From the NCBI GenBank assembly GCA_035501735.1, contig DATJVR010000086.1:62001-126000 (forward strand): a stretch of DNA of 64,000 bases, given 5' to 3'. The position numbers and the translations under genes are program-made. This stretch comes from PNAI01 sp035501735. GTDB taxonomy: Bacteria > Pseudomonadota > Alphaproteobacteria > Rhizobiales > Xanthobacteraceae. This document shows positions 16,937-25,211 of this stretch, one piece after another; within the stretch, counting starts at the first letter, position 1; each line of letters opens with the position of its first letter. The notes beneath the pieces were generated by a model. That model made no database searches, was not told the origin of the DNA, and saw only the letters and a program-made list of their open reading frames with translations.

Positions 16937-18247
16937 ATGAACGATCGCCCCAACGGTTCGAACGGCCGCGCCAATGGCCACTTCGTTGTGGAGGACCGCC
17001 AGGCGCAAACCTTTTCGGTCAACCGGCAGGTGTTCGTTTCGCCCGACGTGTTCGAGCAGGAGAACCGCGCGATCTTCGACAAGTGCTGGATCTATGTCGG
17101 CCACGCCTCCGAGATCCGCAACCCGGGCGACTTCAAGACGCGCTCCGTCGCGGGCCGCCCCATCATCTTCTGCCGCGACCGCCAAGGCACGCCGCGCGCG
17201 CTGATCAATTCCTGCCGCCACCGCGGCGCCATCGTCTGCCGCGAGCGCGAGGGCAACGCGCGGCAGTTCTACTGCATCTATCACGGTTGGATCTATCAGA
17301 CCGACGGCAAGATCAAATCCATCCCGGGCGACGACGCCTATTCCGAAGGCTTCAAGAAGGAGACGCACGGCTTGATCGAAGTGCCGCGGCTCGAGCACTA
17401 CCGCGATTTCTATTTCCTCAATTTCGATCCCGCTGCACCCGAGCTTGCGAAATATCTCGCCGGCGCCAAGGAATATCTCGACCTCGTGGTCGATCAGTCG
17501 CCGTCGGGGCGCATGGAGATCATCTCAGGAACGCAAGAATACGACATCAAGGCGAACTGGAAGCTCTTGGTCGAGAACAGCGTCGACGATTATCACCTCG
17601 TCACCACCCATTCGACCTGGCTCAACTACATGCGCAATTCCGGCGTCAACGTCTCCGTCCCCAAGGGCCAGCTCCTGCCGACCAAGGGCATCGGCCGCGA
17701 TCTCGGCAACGGACACCTGACCACCGACAATCCGAACTATCGCGGCCGGCCGGTGGCGAAATGGATTTCGATCTACGGCGAGGAGGCCAAGGCCGACATC
17801 GATGCCATCCGCAGGGAACTGATCGCGCGGCTGGGCGAAACGCGCGCCGCCCGCGTCGCCGACACCAACCGCAACCTGGTCGTGTTTCCCAATCTCGTGA
17901 TCAACGACGGATCTTCGGTGACCGTGCGGCATTTCTATCCGACCGGCCCTGAGACCATGCGCGTCACCGCCTGGGCGCTCGGTCCGGTAGAGGAAACCGA
18001 GGCGCAGCGCGCTCGCCGTCTCCACGCGTTCCTCACCTTTTACGGCCCCGGCGGCTTCGCCACGCCTGACGACGTGGCCGCGCTTGAGCTCGCACAGCAG
18101 GGCTTCGCGGCCTGGCGCGAGGTGCAATGGTCCGATCTTTCGCGCGGCATGGGCAAAAGCGGCAACGAGCCCCAGCTCCATACCGACGAAGGCCACCTGC
18201 GCGTGTTCTGGCGTCGCTGGAACGAGATGATGGGGGCGCGCGCATGA
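16937..18247 (+). CDS. Ring-hydroxylating dioxygenase, alpha (catalytic) subunit
   Basis: 436 residues from ATG 16937, supported by GGAG seven bases upstream; a GTG at 16925 is a weaker alternative. The Rieske ligands are Cys93, His95, Cys113 and His116 (C-x-H-x17-C-x2-H). The mononuclear iron triad starts with Asp217, His220 and His225 in the segment NSVDDYHLVTTH. The protein adds both atoms of O2 to an aromatic ring, with electrons from a ferredoxin such as that at 12963. Its last four bases overlap the beta-subunit start (ATGA). The family includes benzoate, anthranilate, salicylate and phthalate-type oxygenases; the ring substrate cannot be told from these motifs. Confidence 0.95.
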   Translation: MNDRPNGSNGRANGHFVVEDRQAQTFSVNRQVFVSPDVFEQENRAIFDKCWIYVGHASEIRNPGDFKTRSVAGRPIIFCRDRQGTPRALINSCRHRGAIVCREREGNARQFYCIYHGWIYQTDGKIKSIPGDDAYSEGFKKETHGLIEVPRLEHYRDFYFLNFDPAAPELAKYLAGAKEYLDLVVDQSPSGRMEIISGTQEYDIKANWKLLVENSVDDYHLVTTHSTWLNYMRNSGVNVSVPKGQLLPTKGIGRDLGNGHLTTDNPNYRGRPVAKWISIYGEEAKADIDAIRRELIARLGETRAARVADTNRNLVVFPNLVINDGSSVTVRHFYPTGPETMRVTAWALGPVEETEAQRARRLHAFLTFYGPGGFATPDDVAALELAQQGFAAWREVQWSDLSRGMGKSGNEPQLHTDEGHLRVFWRRWNEMMGARA

Positions 18248-18750
18248 ACAAACCGGTGGACCCGGCGGCAACCGTGACGCGCGCCGAGGTCGAGGATTTG
18301 CTCTATCACGAGGCCGAGCTGCTCGACACCTGGCGGCTCGACGACTGGCTGGCGCTGCTGACCGGCGACGCGTCCTATTACGTGCCGCCGAACGACAAGC
18401 CCGACGCCGATCACCGCTACACGCTGTTCACCATCGCCGACGACATCGTGCGCTTGCGCGAGCGCATCATCCGCCTGAAGGATCCGAACTGCCACGCTGA
18501 ATTTCCGCCCTCGCACACGCGGCGTCTGATCACCAACGTGCGCATCATCGGCGTCGACGGTGATACGATTTCGGTTGCCGCCAATTTCGCCGTCTTCCGC
18601 TATCGCCGCAACGAGCCGCCGCGCGAATTCGTCGGCCGCTATCGCTACAAGCTCCGGCGCACCGATGCCGGCCTGAAAATCGCCGAGCGCCGCGCCATCC
18701 TGGATGCCGAGGAGCTTGGTCCCCTGGGCTCCGTGAGTTTCTTGCTCTAG
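18244..18750 (+). CDS. Ring-hydroxylating dioxygenase, beta (small) subunit
   Basis: 168 residues, the normal beta-subunit size, starting at the ATGA overlap with the alpha gene. The NTF2-like fold pattern is visible: EVEDLLYHEAELLDTWRLDDW at the N terminus, YVPPND near residue 40, and a C-terminal FVGRYRYKLRR...ILDAEELG. Beta subunits stabilise the alpha3beta3 hexamer and do not carry cofactors. Tight coupling to the alpha gene supports a working two-component oxygenase. An intergenic repeat follows before the amidohydrolase gene. Confidence 0.93.
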   Translation: MNKPVDPAATVTRAEVEDLLYHEAELLDTWRLDDWLALLTGDASYYVPPNDKPDADHRYTLFTIADDIVRLRERIIRLKDPNCHAEFPPSHTRRLITNVRIIGVDGDTISVAANFAVFRYRRNEPPREFVGRYRYKLRRTDAGLKIAERRAILDAEELGPLGSVSFLL

Positions 18751-18773
18751 TTTCCGCACACCTGCACGTTCCC

Positions 18774-18877
18774 CGTCTTCCTGAGGTGGACGCCATGCGC
18801 GGCCCTCGAAGGATGAACGGCCCGAACAGTGCCCGGCACCCTTCGAGGCTCGTTGCGCTCACACCTCAGGATGACGG
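18774..18877. repeat. Intergenic inverted repeat, CTTCGAGG/CCTCAGGATGACGG family, copy 1
   Basis: Nested arms CCTGAGGTG ... CACCTCAGG (outer) and CCCTCGAAGG ... CCCTTCGAGG (inner) enclose about 80 bases. A related element with the same CTTTCGAGGCTCG and GCACCTCAGG blocks lies at 20979-21066. Elements of this type are frequent in Bradyrhizobium-like genomes. It lies in the stretch between the dioxygenase and the amidohydrolase genes. Confidence 0.75.
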
Positions 18878-18900
18878 ATCGAAGTCCATAGGGAGGAAAA

Positions 18901-19905
18901 ATGCCCAATCCGCTCGCGATCGACGCCCACGCCCATATCCTGACCGAGGAGACTATGAAGCTCCTTGAAAAGGAGACGCCGAAGGTCGCGCCAAAGCTCA
19001 ACCCGCTCGGCAAGGACTTGTTCGAACTGTCGATCGCCGGCGTGCCCTACCGGCCGTTCCCGAAGGGCGGCTTCGACATCGAGCAGCGGCTCAAAGACAT
19101 GGCGACCTCCGAGGTCGACATGCAGGTCCTGTCGATCACGCCGCAGACATTTCTCTATAATCAGGACGCAGGGCTCACGACCGCATCGTCTATCGTGCAG
19201 AACGACCAGATCGCCAAGCACGTGAGGGAGCATCCCAAGCGCTTCTACGGCCTCGCCACGCTGCCGATGCAGGCGCCGAAAGCGGCAGCCGACGAGCTTG
19301 AGCGCTCCATCGCCAAGCTCGGCTTGAAGGGCGCGCAGATCGCCTCCAACATCATGGGCAAGAATCTGGACGAGCCCGAATTCGAGCCGGTCTGGCAGGT
19401 CGCCAACCAGCACGCGGCGTTCCTCATGATTCATCCCAACAACATCGCCGGCGCCGACCGGCTCAAGAATTATTATCTCGCCAACCTGATCGGTAATCCG
19501 CTCGACACCACCATCGCGGCAGCGTGCCTCGTGTTCGGCGGCGTGATCGAACGCTTCCCCAATATCCGCTTCTTCATGGTGCACGGCGGCGGCTTTACGC
19601 CCTATCAGGCCGGCCGTTGGCAGCACGGCTGGCACGTGCGTCCCGAGCCGCAGAAGCATCTGAAGGAGCCGCCGGCGCTCACCATCCGCACCTTCTATTG
19701 GGACACGATCCTGCACGGCCGCCCGCAGCTCGAATTCCTGGTCAAGGAATTCGGCGCGGCGCACGTGATGCTCGGTAGCGATTATCCCTACGACATGGGC
19801 ACCTTCGAATGTGCGCGCCAGGTCAAGGCGCTCTCGATCCCCGAGATCGACAAGGTCACGATCCTCAACGGCCTCGTGCAGAAACTGCTCGCCGGAGTGA
19901 AGTGA
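18901..19905 (+). CDS. Amidohydrolase family protein (ACMSD-like decarboxylase group)
   Basis: 334 residues; GGGAGGAAAA precedes ATG 18901. The metal-binding HxH is in IDAHAHI at residues 7-13, a further His is in MIHPNN near 178 and in FFMVHGGG near 228, and the Asp ligand is in LGSDYPYD near 295. This is the amidohydrolase_2 / ACMSD set, which includes decarboxylases of 2-amino-3-carboxymuconate semialdehyde, gamma-resorcylate and 5-carboxyvanillate. Placed behind a dioxygenase and a dihydrodiol-dehydrogenase-like gene, removal of a ring or side-chain carboxyl group is likely, though hydrolysis is also possible. The stop overlaps the next start by one base (TGATG). Confidence 0.9.
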   Translation: MPNPLAIDAHAHILTEETMKLLEKETPKVAPKLNPLGKDLFELSIAGVPYRPFPKGGFDIEQRLKDMATSEVDMQVLSITPQTFLYNQDAGLTTASSIVQNDQIAKHVREHPKRFYGLATLPMQAPKAAADELERSIAKLGLKGAQIASNIMGKNLDEPEFEPVWQVANQHAAFLMIHPNNIAGADRLKNYYLANLIGNPLDTTIAAACLVFGGVIERFPNIRFFMVHGGGFTPYQAGRWQHGWHVRPEPQKHLKEPPALTIRTFYWDTILHGRPQLEFLVKEFGAAHVMLGSDYPYDMGTFECARQVKALSIPEIDKVTILNGLVQKLLAGVK

Positions 19906-20969
19906 TGGCGGAGCCGACCCGCATCTACGGCGCCCGCATCGTCCAGTTCATCCTCGATTGCCTGAAGCCGCTCGGACTGTCGGGGGCAGACGCGATGAAA
20001 GTCGCGATGCTGATGTACTACGCCGATCTTGCTGGCGCCGACGCCCACGGCGTGTTCCGCCTGCCGCAATATGTCAAACGCATCAAAGCCGGCGGCATCA
20101 ATCCGAAGCCCAACATCACGGTGCAGAAAACCGCGCCCGCCACCGCCATGGTCGACGGCGACAACGGCATGGGCCATCTGGTGATGGCGCGCGTCGTCGA
20201 GACTGCGACCGCGCTTGCGAAGGAAACCGGGGTTGCCTGGGTCGGCGCGCACCGGAGCAACCACGCCGGCGCCGCCGGCGTCTACGCCGAGATGGCGTTG
20301 GATCACGACATGGTCGGCATCTACGCGGTCGTCGCCAACGCCAATCACATGCCGATGTGGGGTGGTGCGGAGAATCTGCTCGGCACCAATCCGATCGCTT
20401 TCGCGATTCCGGCAGGCGAGGAGCCGCCGGTCGTGCTCGACATCGCCACGACGGTGGTGTCCTACGGCACGGTGAAATCCTATCGCCTTTTGAAGAAGTC
20501 CATGCCCGAAGGCTGGATGATCGACCCGAAAACCGGCGCGCCGCTCACTGATTCCGCCCGCAGCGCGGAGGGCCTGCTGCTGCCGATCGGAGGATATAAA
20601 GGAACGGGACTCGCGCTCGTGTTGGGCCTGCTCGCCGGCACGCTCAACGGCGCCGCCTTCGGCCGCGACGTCATCGATTTCAATTACAACGATACCGACG
20701 CCTGCGACACCGGTCACTTTTTCATCGCGCTCGATGTCGCGCGCTTTATCCCGATCGATGTTTTCAAGCGGGAGATCGACCAGCAATTGCGCGACTTGCG
20801 TAATTCAAAGCGTCTGCCCGGCGTCGATGCCATCCGCCTTCCGGGCGAGCAGCGTGCCCGGCGCCAGGATGATCGCAAGCGCAACGGCGTCCCGATCGCC
20901 GAAGAGGTGCTGGCGCAGCTCGACAAGCTGGCAAGCGAGTTGGGCGTCAAGAAACTCGCCGCGCCCTAA
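19905..20969 (+). CDS. Malate/L-lactate dehydrogenase (Ldh/YlbC) family oxidoreductase
   Basis: 354 residues from ATG 19905, which overlaps the amidohydrolase stop. Family motifs include ADAHGVFRLPQYV near residue 45, the catalytic His region VGAHRSNHAGAAG near 115, NPIAFAIPA near 160 and the GGYKGTGLALVLGLL helix near 228. The family uses NAD(P) with 2-oxo/2-hydroxy acids (malate, sulfolactate, ureidoglycolate, delta-1-piperideine-2-carboxylate). It has a distinct fold from ordinary lactate dehydrogenase. Coupling to the amidohydrolase suggests a late step of ring-fission product metabolism. Confidence 0.9.
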   Translation: MAEPTRIYGARIVQFILDCLKPLGLSGADAMKVAMLMYYADLAGADAHGVFRLPQYVKRIKAGGINPKPNITVQKTAPATAMVDGDNGMGHLVMARVVETATALAKETGVAWVGAHRSNHAGAAGVYAEMALDHDMVGIYAVVANANHMPMWGGAENLLGTNPIAFAIPAGEEPPVVLDIATTVVSYGTVKSYRLLKKSMPEGWMIDPKTGAPLTDSARSAEGLLLPIGGYKGTGLALVLGLLAGTLNGAAFGRDVIDFNYNDTDACDTGHFFIALDVARFIPIDVFKREIDQQLRDLRNSKRLPGVDAIRLPGEQRARRQDDRKRNGVPIAEEVLAQLDKLASELGVKKLAAP

Positions 20970-20978
20970 TCGTTCTAT

Positions 20979-21066
20979 CCGTCATCCTGCGAAGGGTGAG
21001 CGACCCGTGCATCGTAGCTACCTTTCGAGGCTCGGTCGCTTCGCGACCTCGCACCTCAGGGGGACG
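20979..21066. repeat. Intergenic inverted repeat, CTTCGAGG/CCTCAGG family, copy 2
   Basis: Contains CCGTCATCCTGCGAAGGGTGAG on the left and CTTTCGAGGCTCG plus GCACCTCAGG on the right, related to the element at 18774-18877. It occupies most of the space between the Ldh-family gene and the convergent Gfo/Idh/MocA gene and may act as a transcript end for both. Confidence 0.7.
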
Positions 21067-21083
21067 ACGAAATCAAAAGATCT

Positions 21084-22199
21084 CTACGCCGCCCGCTTCT
21101 CCTCGTCCGGATCGAGCGGCAGCTTTACAAGCTGCTTGCGCTTGGCCGACAAGTCGAGCGCCTTCGTCAGCATCAGCCTGTTGTGCGCCTCTTCGACTGT
21201 GGCGGCCTGCGTCGGCAGGCCGAGCGCCACGCGGTTGAGCCACGACACGGTCTCGTCCGCCATCGGTCCGCGCAATTCGCCAAGCGCCATGTCGCCCGGC
21301 GGATAGCTGCCGAGGAAATCCACGAGCCGACTCGTGTCCGGGTTATAGCCTTCAGCCTGCGGCTTGCTCACCGCCATCACCATGTCGCGGTGCGTATCGT
21401 CGATCGTCAGTACGCCTTCGGTGCCGACGATGCCGACTTCGAGCGAATAGACCGCGCCCGGCCAGGTCACCGGCAGCGCCCAGGAAATGTTGAGATGATA
21501 GACGCAGCCGTCGCTCATCATGATCATGCCGGCGGTGGCGTCGATGCCCTGGTAGAGCGGACCGAGCACCTTGTCGATCGAGCGGGCGTAGCATTCGACC
21601 GGCGTCTTCGCTTCCAGGTACCACATGCACATGTCGAGCGCATGCGTGCCGGAAATCACCATCGGCGAGATCGTCTTCGGGTCGTCGGTGCGTTTGTAGT
21701 TGTCGATCGCGACCAGGCGGTTCATGAACGCGCGCGAGGTGACGAGCGTCACGTCGCCGAGCGCGCCGGTGCGCACCTTCTCCTTGCCGACGAGCCATTT
21801 GCGCCGGAAGCGCTGCGTATAGCCGACGACCGCATCGACCTTGGCACTCTTGATCGCCTTCAGCACCTTTGCCGATTGCGCCAGATCGGTCGCCAACGGC
21901 TTCTCAATCAAGAGCGGAATGCCGCGTTCCACCGCCGCCATGATCGGATCGACGTGCAGATGCTCGTCGGTGGCGATGATCGCGGCCGTCACCTCCGGCC
22001 GCTTCAGCAGCTCGACGTGGCTCTGCGTGACGAAATCCGCGCCGATCTTCGGCGCGACTTCGCCGGCGCGGTTCGGATTTTTCTCCGCGAGCCCGATCCA
22101 CTTCACCGCCGGATGGCGGTTCGCCACCTCGCCGCGGAACAGCCCGACACGGCCGCCGCCGATGATTGCCAGCCCGATGTCCGCGGCCTCTGTTCTCAC
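21084..22199 (-). CDS. Gfo/Idh/MocA family oxidoreductase
   Basis: 371 residues starting at GTG 22199, where GTGA overlaps the stop of the upstream gene by four bases. The N-terminal Rossmann motif is IIGGGRVGL near residue 11, followed by EKPLA near 95, GYTQRFRRKW near 122 and HALDMCMWYLE near 175. These are NAD(P)-dependent dehydrogenases acting on sugars, inositols or cyclic diols. It is coupled to a second member of the family at 22196; the pair could act on successive intermediates or as a hetero-oligomer. The substrate is unknown. Confidence 0.88.
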   Translation of the reverse strand: MRTEAADIGLAIIGGGRVGLFRGEVANRHPAVKWIGLAEKNPNRAGEVAPKIGADFVTQSHVELLKRPEVTAAIIATDEHLHVDPIMAAVERGIPLLIEKPLATDLAQSAKVLKAIKSAKVDAVVGYTQRFRRKWLVGKEKVRTGALGDVTLVTSRAFMNRLVAIDNYKRTDDPKTISPMVISGTHALDMCMWYLEAKTPVECYARSIDKVLGPLYQGIDATAGMIMMSDGCVYHLNISWALPVTWPGAVYSLEVGIVGTEGVLTIDDTHRDMVMAVSKPQAEGYNPDTSRLVDFLGSYPPGDMALGELRGPMADETVSWLNRVALGLPTQAATVEEAHNRLMLTKALDLSAKRKQLVKLPLDPDEEKRAA

Positions 22200-23287
22200 G
22201 TATTCAGCCCCGCGCGGATTTTCTGCTTGAACTCCGCCACTGCCGAAATCGTCTCGTTGGTCAGCGGTAGATCGACCGGCTCGTTGCGGTCCGCGGAGAG
22301 ATCGGCCGCGGTGTAGGTCTCCATCACGCGCCGTGCGCTCTCCGGCGTCACCATCACCGGCGTATCGCGGATGCACGCCTCCAGGAAATGGATCGTCTCC
22401 GGCCCCATGCCGCCGGCAAAGACATTGTCGACCCATTCGCCCGGCATCGTCGACATGGCGAATTCCTGGCCTTTGGAGACCGTGTTCAGCCAGTTGTCGC
22501 GTTGCGTGTCGTCGAGAATCAGCGCGCCTTCCGTTCCGGTGATTTCGATCCAGGTCGCGCAATAATTCGGATAGCTCGGCGGCAAATTCCAGCCGCCGCC
22601 GATCATCACCACCACCCCGTTGTCCATGGTCACCGTCGTGAACATGATGTCGTGCGAGCCGTTCACCGGCTGCATGTAGCCATAGGCGCCCTGCGAATAG
22701 ACCCGCACCGGTTTCGCCGGCTCGAGCAGCCAGAACACGAAATCGAGGTCATGCGTCGATTCCATCACGACCGGCGAAAGCCGCACGCGGCTCGCGATCT
22801 TCTTGCCGAGGCTGCGAGACAGATGCCGGCTCACCAGCACGGACACGACCTTGCCCAACGTCCCGTCGGTGATTTTCTTCTTGGCGTAGGCAATCTTCGG
22901 GTTGAAACGCTGCGAATATCCGATGGTGAATTTCAGGTTGTTACGCTTGGCGAGCATGATCAGCTCGTCGGCTTCCCAGAGTTCCAGCGCGATCGGCTTC
23001 TCCAGCATCACGTTTTTGCCGGCTTTCAGGCAGTCACGGCAGATCGGATAATGGTTGGATTCCGGCGTGGTCGAAACATAAACCACCGAAATGTTCGGAT
23101 TCTTGATGATGTCCTGGTAATCGAGCGTCGCGCTGGCGGGTTTATAGAGCGCCTTCACTTCGGCCAGCCGATCGGTGCGGATTTCGCACAGGTGCAGCTT
23201 GTCCACCAGCGCGGTGCGCGCGAGCGTTTCCGCGCGCGTGCCGCCGACCCATCCCACGCCGATGACCGCAGCTTCAACTTGTTTCAC
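22196..23287 (-). CDS. Gfo/Idh/MocA family oxidoreductase
   Basis: 363 residues if it starts at GTG 23287 (VKQVEAAVIGVG), which follows a GGGGGA stretch; the frame stays open about 20 codons further. It has the Rossmann motif VIGVGWVGG, then EKPIALEL near residue 92, GYSQRFNP near 120 and ESTHDLDFVFWLLEP near 165. The stop overlaps the next Gfo gene. It is paralogous to its neighbour and to the enzyme at 15677, making three family members within 8 kb. The substrate is unknown; its place near the aromatic cluster hints at cyclic diols or related alcohols. Confidence 0.88.
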   Translation of the reverse strand: MKQVEAAVIGVGWVGGTRAETLARTALVDKLHLCEIRTDRLAEVKALYKPASATLDYQDIIKNPNISVVYVSTTPESNHYPICRDCLKAGKNVMLEKPIALELWEADELIMLAKRNNLKFTIGYSQRFNPKIAYAKKKITDGTLGKVVSVLVSRHLSRSLGKKIASRVRLSPVVMESTHDLDFVFWLLEPAKPVRVYSQGAYGYMQPVNGSHDIMFTTVTMDNGVVVMIGGGWNLPPSYPNYCATWIEITGTEGALILDDTQRDNWLNTVSKGQEFAMSTMPGEWVDNVFAGGMGPETIHFLEACIRDTPVMVTPESARRVMETYTAADLSADRNEPVDLPLTNETISAVAEFKQKIRAGLNT

Positions 23288-23355
23288 GCCTGTCCCCCGG
23301 TTGACCGAAACCGCGGCATAACAACCATGCCCGCGCGCCCTCTGCAAATGGTCTT

Positions 23356-24117
23356 TCAGGCGTTCGCGCGCACCCCGAACACACGCGCCGCGAACTGCGG
23401 ATAGACCTCGGCCAACTCCGGCGCCACCACTTGGCGCATCAGCCGCAGGGTTTCCGGCGACGGGGCCGGCGTGGTCGCGACCGACGGCGGCCGGTCGAAT
23501 GCGAAGCCGGTGTTCTCGACCACCTCGTCGAACGTATGTCCCGGATGGACTTTCTCCAGTCGGAAGCGGCGCCGCGATTTATCGAACGAGAACACGCAGC
23601 GGTTGGTGACGAGCGCGACCGGCCCGCCGTCGCGATAGACGTTGGCGGGGCTCGAACCCGGCGCGCTGACGAAACTGACTTTCGGCACCAGCGTACGCCG
23701 CGAATGCTCGGTGCGGAACAGGATGACCTTCGGCACGACGTAATAGAGGTAGGCTGCTCCGAACGAACCGGGGAAGCGCACTTTCGGATGTTCATAGTCG
23801 CCGATGCTGACGAGATTGATGTTGCCTTCGCCGTCGATCTCGCCGCCGGAGAGGAAGAACACATCGATGCGCCCCTGGCCGGCGCAGTCGAACAGCTCGC
23901 GTCCGCCATCGGTGAAAAAATTATGCTTGCGGCTTTGCAGCAGCGACACGTAAGGCCGCCCGCCGCCGCGTTCGCGTGCGAGCAACGCCGCCGTCGCCGG
24001 GATCGGCGATGCATTGCCGACCGCCACATGCCGCACGTCGCCGATCAGGTCGGCGATCACGCTCGCAAGCAATTCCTCGTCGCGGAATTCATGATGCGCT
24101 TGCAGCTCGCCTGCCAT
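23356..24117 (-). CDS. CoA-transferase, beta subunit (glutaconate/3-oxoacid CoA-transferase-like)
   Basis: 253 residues. It begins with a typical SctB/GctB helix (FRDEELLASVIADLIGD) and has VGNASPIPATAALLARE near residue 35, FFLSGGEIDGEGNINLVSIGD near 88, and FPGSFGAAYL near 115. It pairs with the alpha subunit at 24268-25086 transcribed just upstream, separated by a 150-base gap holding a large inverted repeat. The two subunits would transfer CoA from an acyl-CoA donor to a carboxylate. The GctA/GctB type also includes steroid-ring and aromatic-pathway enzymes (IpdAB-like), so the exact acyl group is open. Confidence 0.88.
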   Translation of the reverse strand: MAGELQAHHEFRDEELLASVIADLIGDVRHVAVGNASPIPATAALLARERGGGRPYVSLLQSRKHNFFTDGGRELFDCAGQGRIDVFFLSGGEIDGEGNINLVSIGDYEHPKVRFPGSFGAAYLYYVVPKVILFRTEHSRRTLVPKVSFVSAPGSSPANVYRDGGPVALVTNRCVFSFDKSRRRFRLEKVHPGHTFDEVVENTGFAFDRPPSVATTPAPSPETLRLMRQVVAPELAEVYPQFAARVFGVRANA

Positions 24118-24121
24118 TGTT

Positions 24122-24236
24122 ACCTCCCCCCTTGTGGGGGAGGTCGGTCAGCGAAGCGGACCGGGAGGGGGGTAAATCGCACCGACGGCGCGTGCCGCTT
24201 ACCCCCCTCCCTGACTCTCCCCCACAAGGGGGGAGC
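24122..24236. repeat. Large G/C-rich inverted repeat between CoA-transferase subunit genes
   Basis: Outer arms CCCCTTGTGGGGGAG and CTCCCCCACAAGGGG, and inner arms GAGGGGGGTAA and TTACCCCCCTC, would fold into one long stem-loop of about 110 bases. Each outer arm is also a small palindrome by itself. This belongs to the CCTCCCC(TTGTGG)GGAGG repeat type scattered in Hyphomicrobiales genomes. It would be part of the mRNA between the alpha and beta subunits. Confidence 0.8.
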
Positions 24237-24267
24237 GAACAGAGGGCGCGAGCATTGCAAAGAAATT

Positions 24268-25086
24268 TCAAGCCGCTCTCTTCTCATACACATACTGCTC
24301 GAGATATTTCGCAAAGCCTTCCTCGGTGGCCGCGAGTCGGGCGTACTCCCCAAGATGCTGCTCGTCCCATGCATAGTGATCGGGCAGCGGCAACGGCCAG
24401 GCACCGCGCGGCGCGACCGCAACGGCGTCGACGTAAAAGCCGGGCAGGGTGCCCGCCGAGAGTGTCGCATCCGCGAGCAGATCATCCTCGACGATCTTCT
24501 CCACCGTGACGATCGTCTTCGCCGCCGCATGCGCCATGGTGCCGAGTTCCTTTTGCCGCCCGATCCAAACATTGCCGCTGCGATCGCCGAAAGCCGAATG
24601 CAACAGTGCCACATCCGGTTTGATCGCCGGCAGGAGCACGATCGGATCGTCATCGCCGAACGGATTTTCGATCGTGCGCCAATCGGCACGGTGCGCGAGC
24701 ACGTCGGACCCGATCAACCCGCGTAAGGGGAAGAACGGCACGCCCTTTTCGGCCGCCTGGAACGCCGCATGCAGCGCGGGGCAGGTGGCATCCTTCATTT
24801 TGATCTTGCCGCCAGTGACTGCGGCGGTGAAGCGCGGCGCCAACCCGAATTCGCCCAGGCTCACCGCGGAAGTTTCGATCGACGCCACGCAGCCCGCGCC
24901 GATCAAGAGATCCGCCTGCAGGCTTGATGTCGGCAGCGCGATCAGCGCAAGATGTTTTACGCCCCGCCGGATCAGCGCCCGTGTCGCCGCCATTGCCACG
25001 CCCGAATTCTCCCGCGGTATTGCCAGCTGGCAGCCATCGGCGATAGGCGCAAGCAATTCTTCAAGCGTGGTGGTGATGCGCGGCAT
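24268..25086 (-). CDS. CoA-transferase, alpha subunit (glutaconate/3-oxoacid CoA-transferase-like)
   Basis: 272 residues from ATG 25086. The frame continues upstream on the minus strand but that part overlaps the divergent MetF-like gene. Seen motifs: ALIRRGVKHLALIAL near residue 40, LLIGAGCVASIETSAVSLGEFGLAPRF near 60 (the GxGxxx CoA loop of family I alpha subunits), and a C-terminal LPGFYVDAVAVAP. It pairs with the beta subunit at 23356. The upstream 125 bases are shared with the divergent metF-like gene. Family is well supported, substrate not. Confidence 0.86.
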   Translation of the reverse strand: MPRITTTLEELLAPIADGCQLAIPRENSGVAMAATRALIRRGVKHLALIALPTSSLQADLLIGAGCVASIETSAVSLGEFGLAPRFTAAVTGGKIKMKDATCPALHAAFQAAEKGVPFFPLRGLIGSDVLAHRADWRTIENPFGDDDPIVLLPAIKPDVALLHSAFGDRSGNVWIGRQKELGTMAHAAAKTIVTVEKIVEDDLLADATLSAGTLPGFYVDAVAVAPRGAWPLPLPDHYAWDEQHLGEYARLAATEEGFAKYLEQYVYEKRAA

Positions 25087-25211
25087 GGTCCGCGATCCTA
25101 GGGGCGGGATCGCGGTGCGCCAAGTAGGCTGAAAGCGTCCAGCGCCTACCGGCTCTGCGGTTCCACCGCTTGAAAAGCGGCAGGAATTCTGGTCGGTACG
25201 CTCACCCTGCA

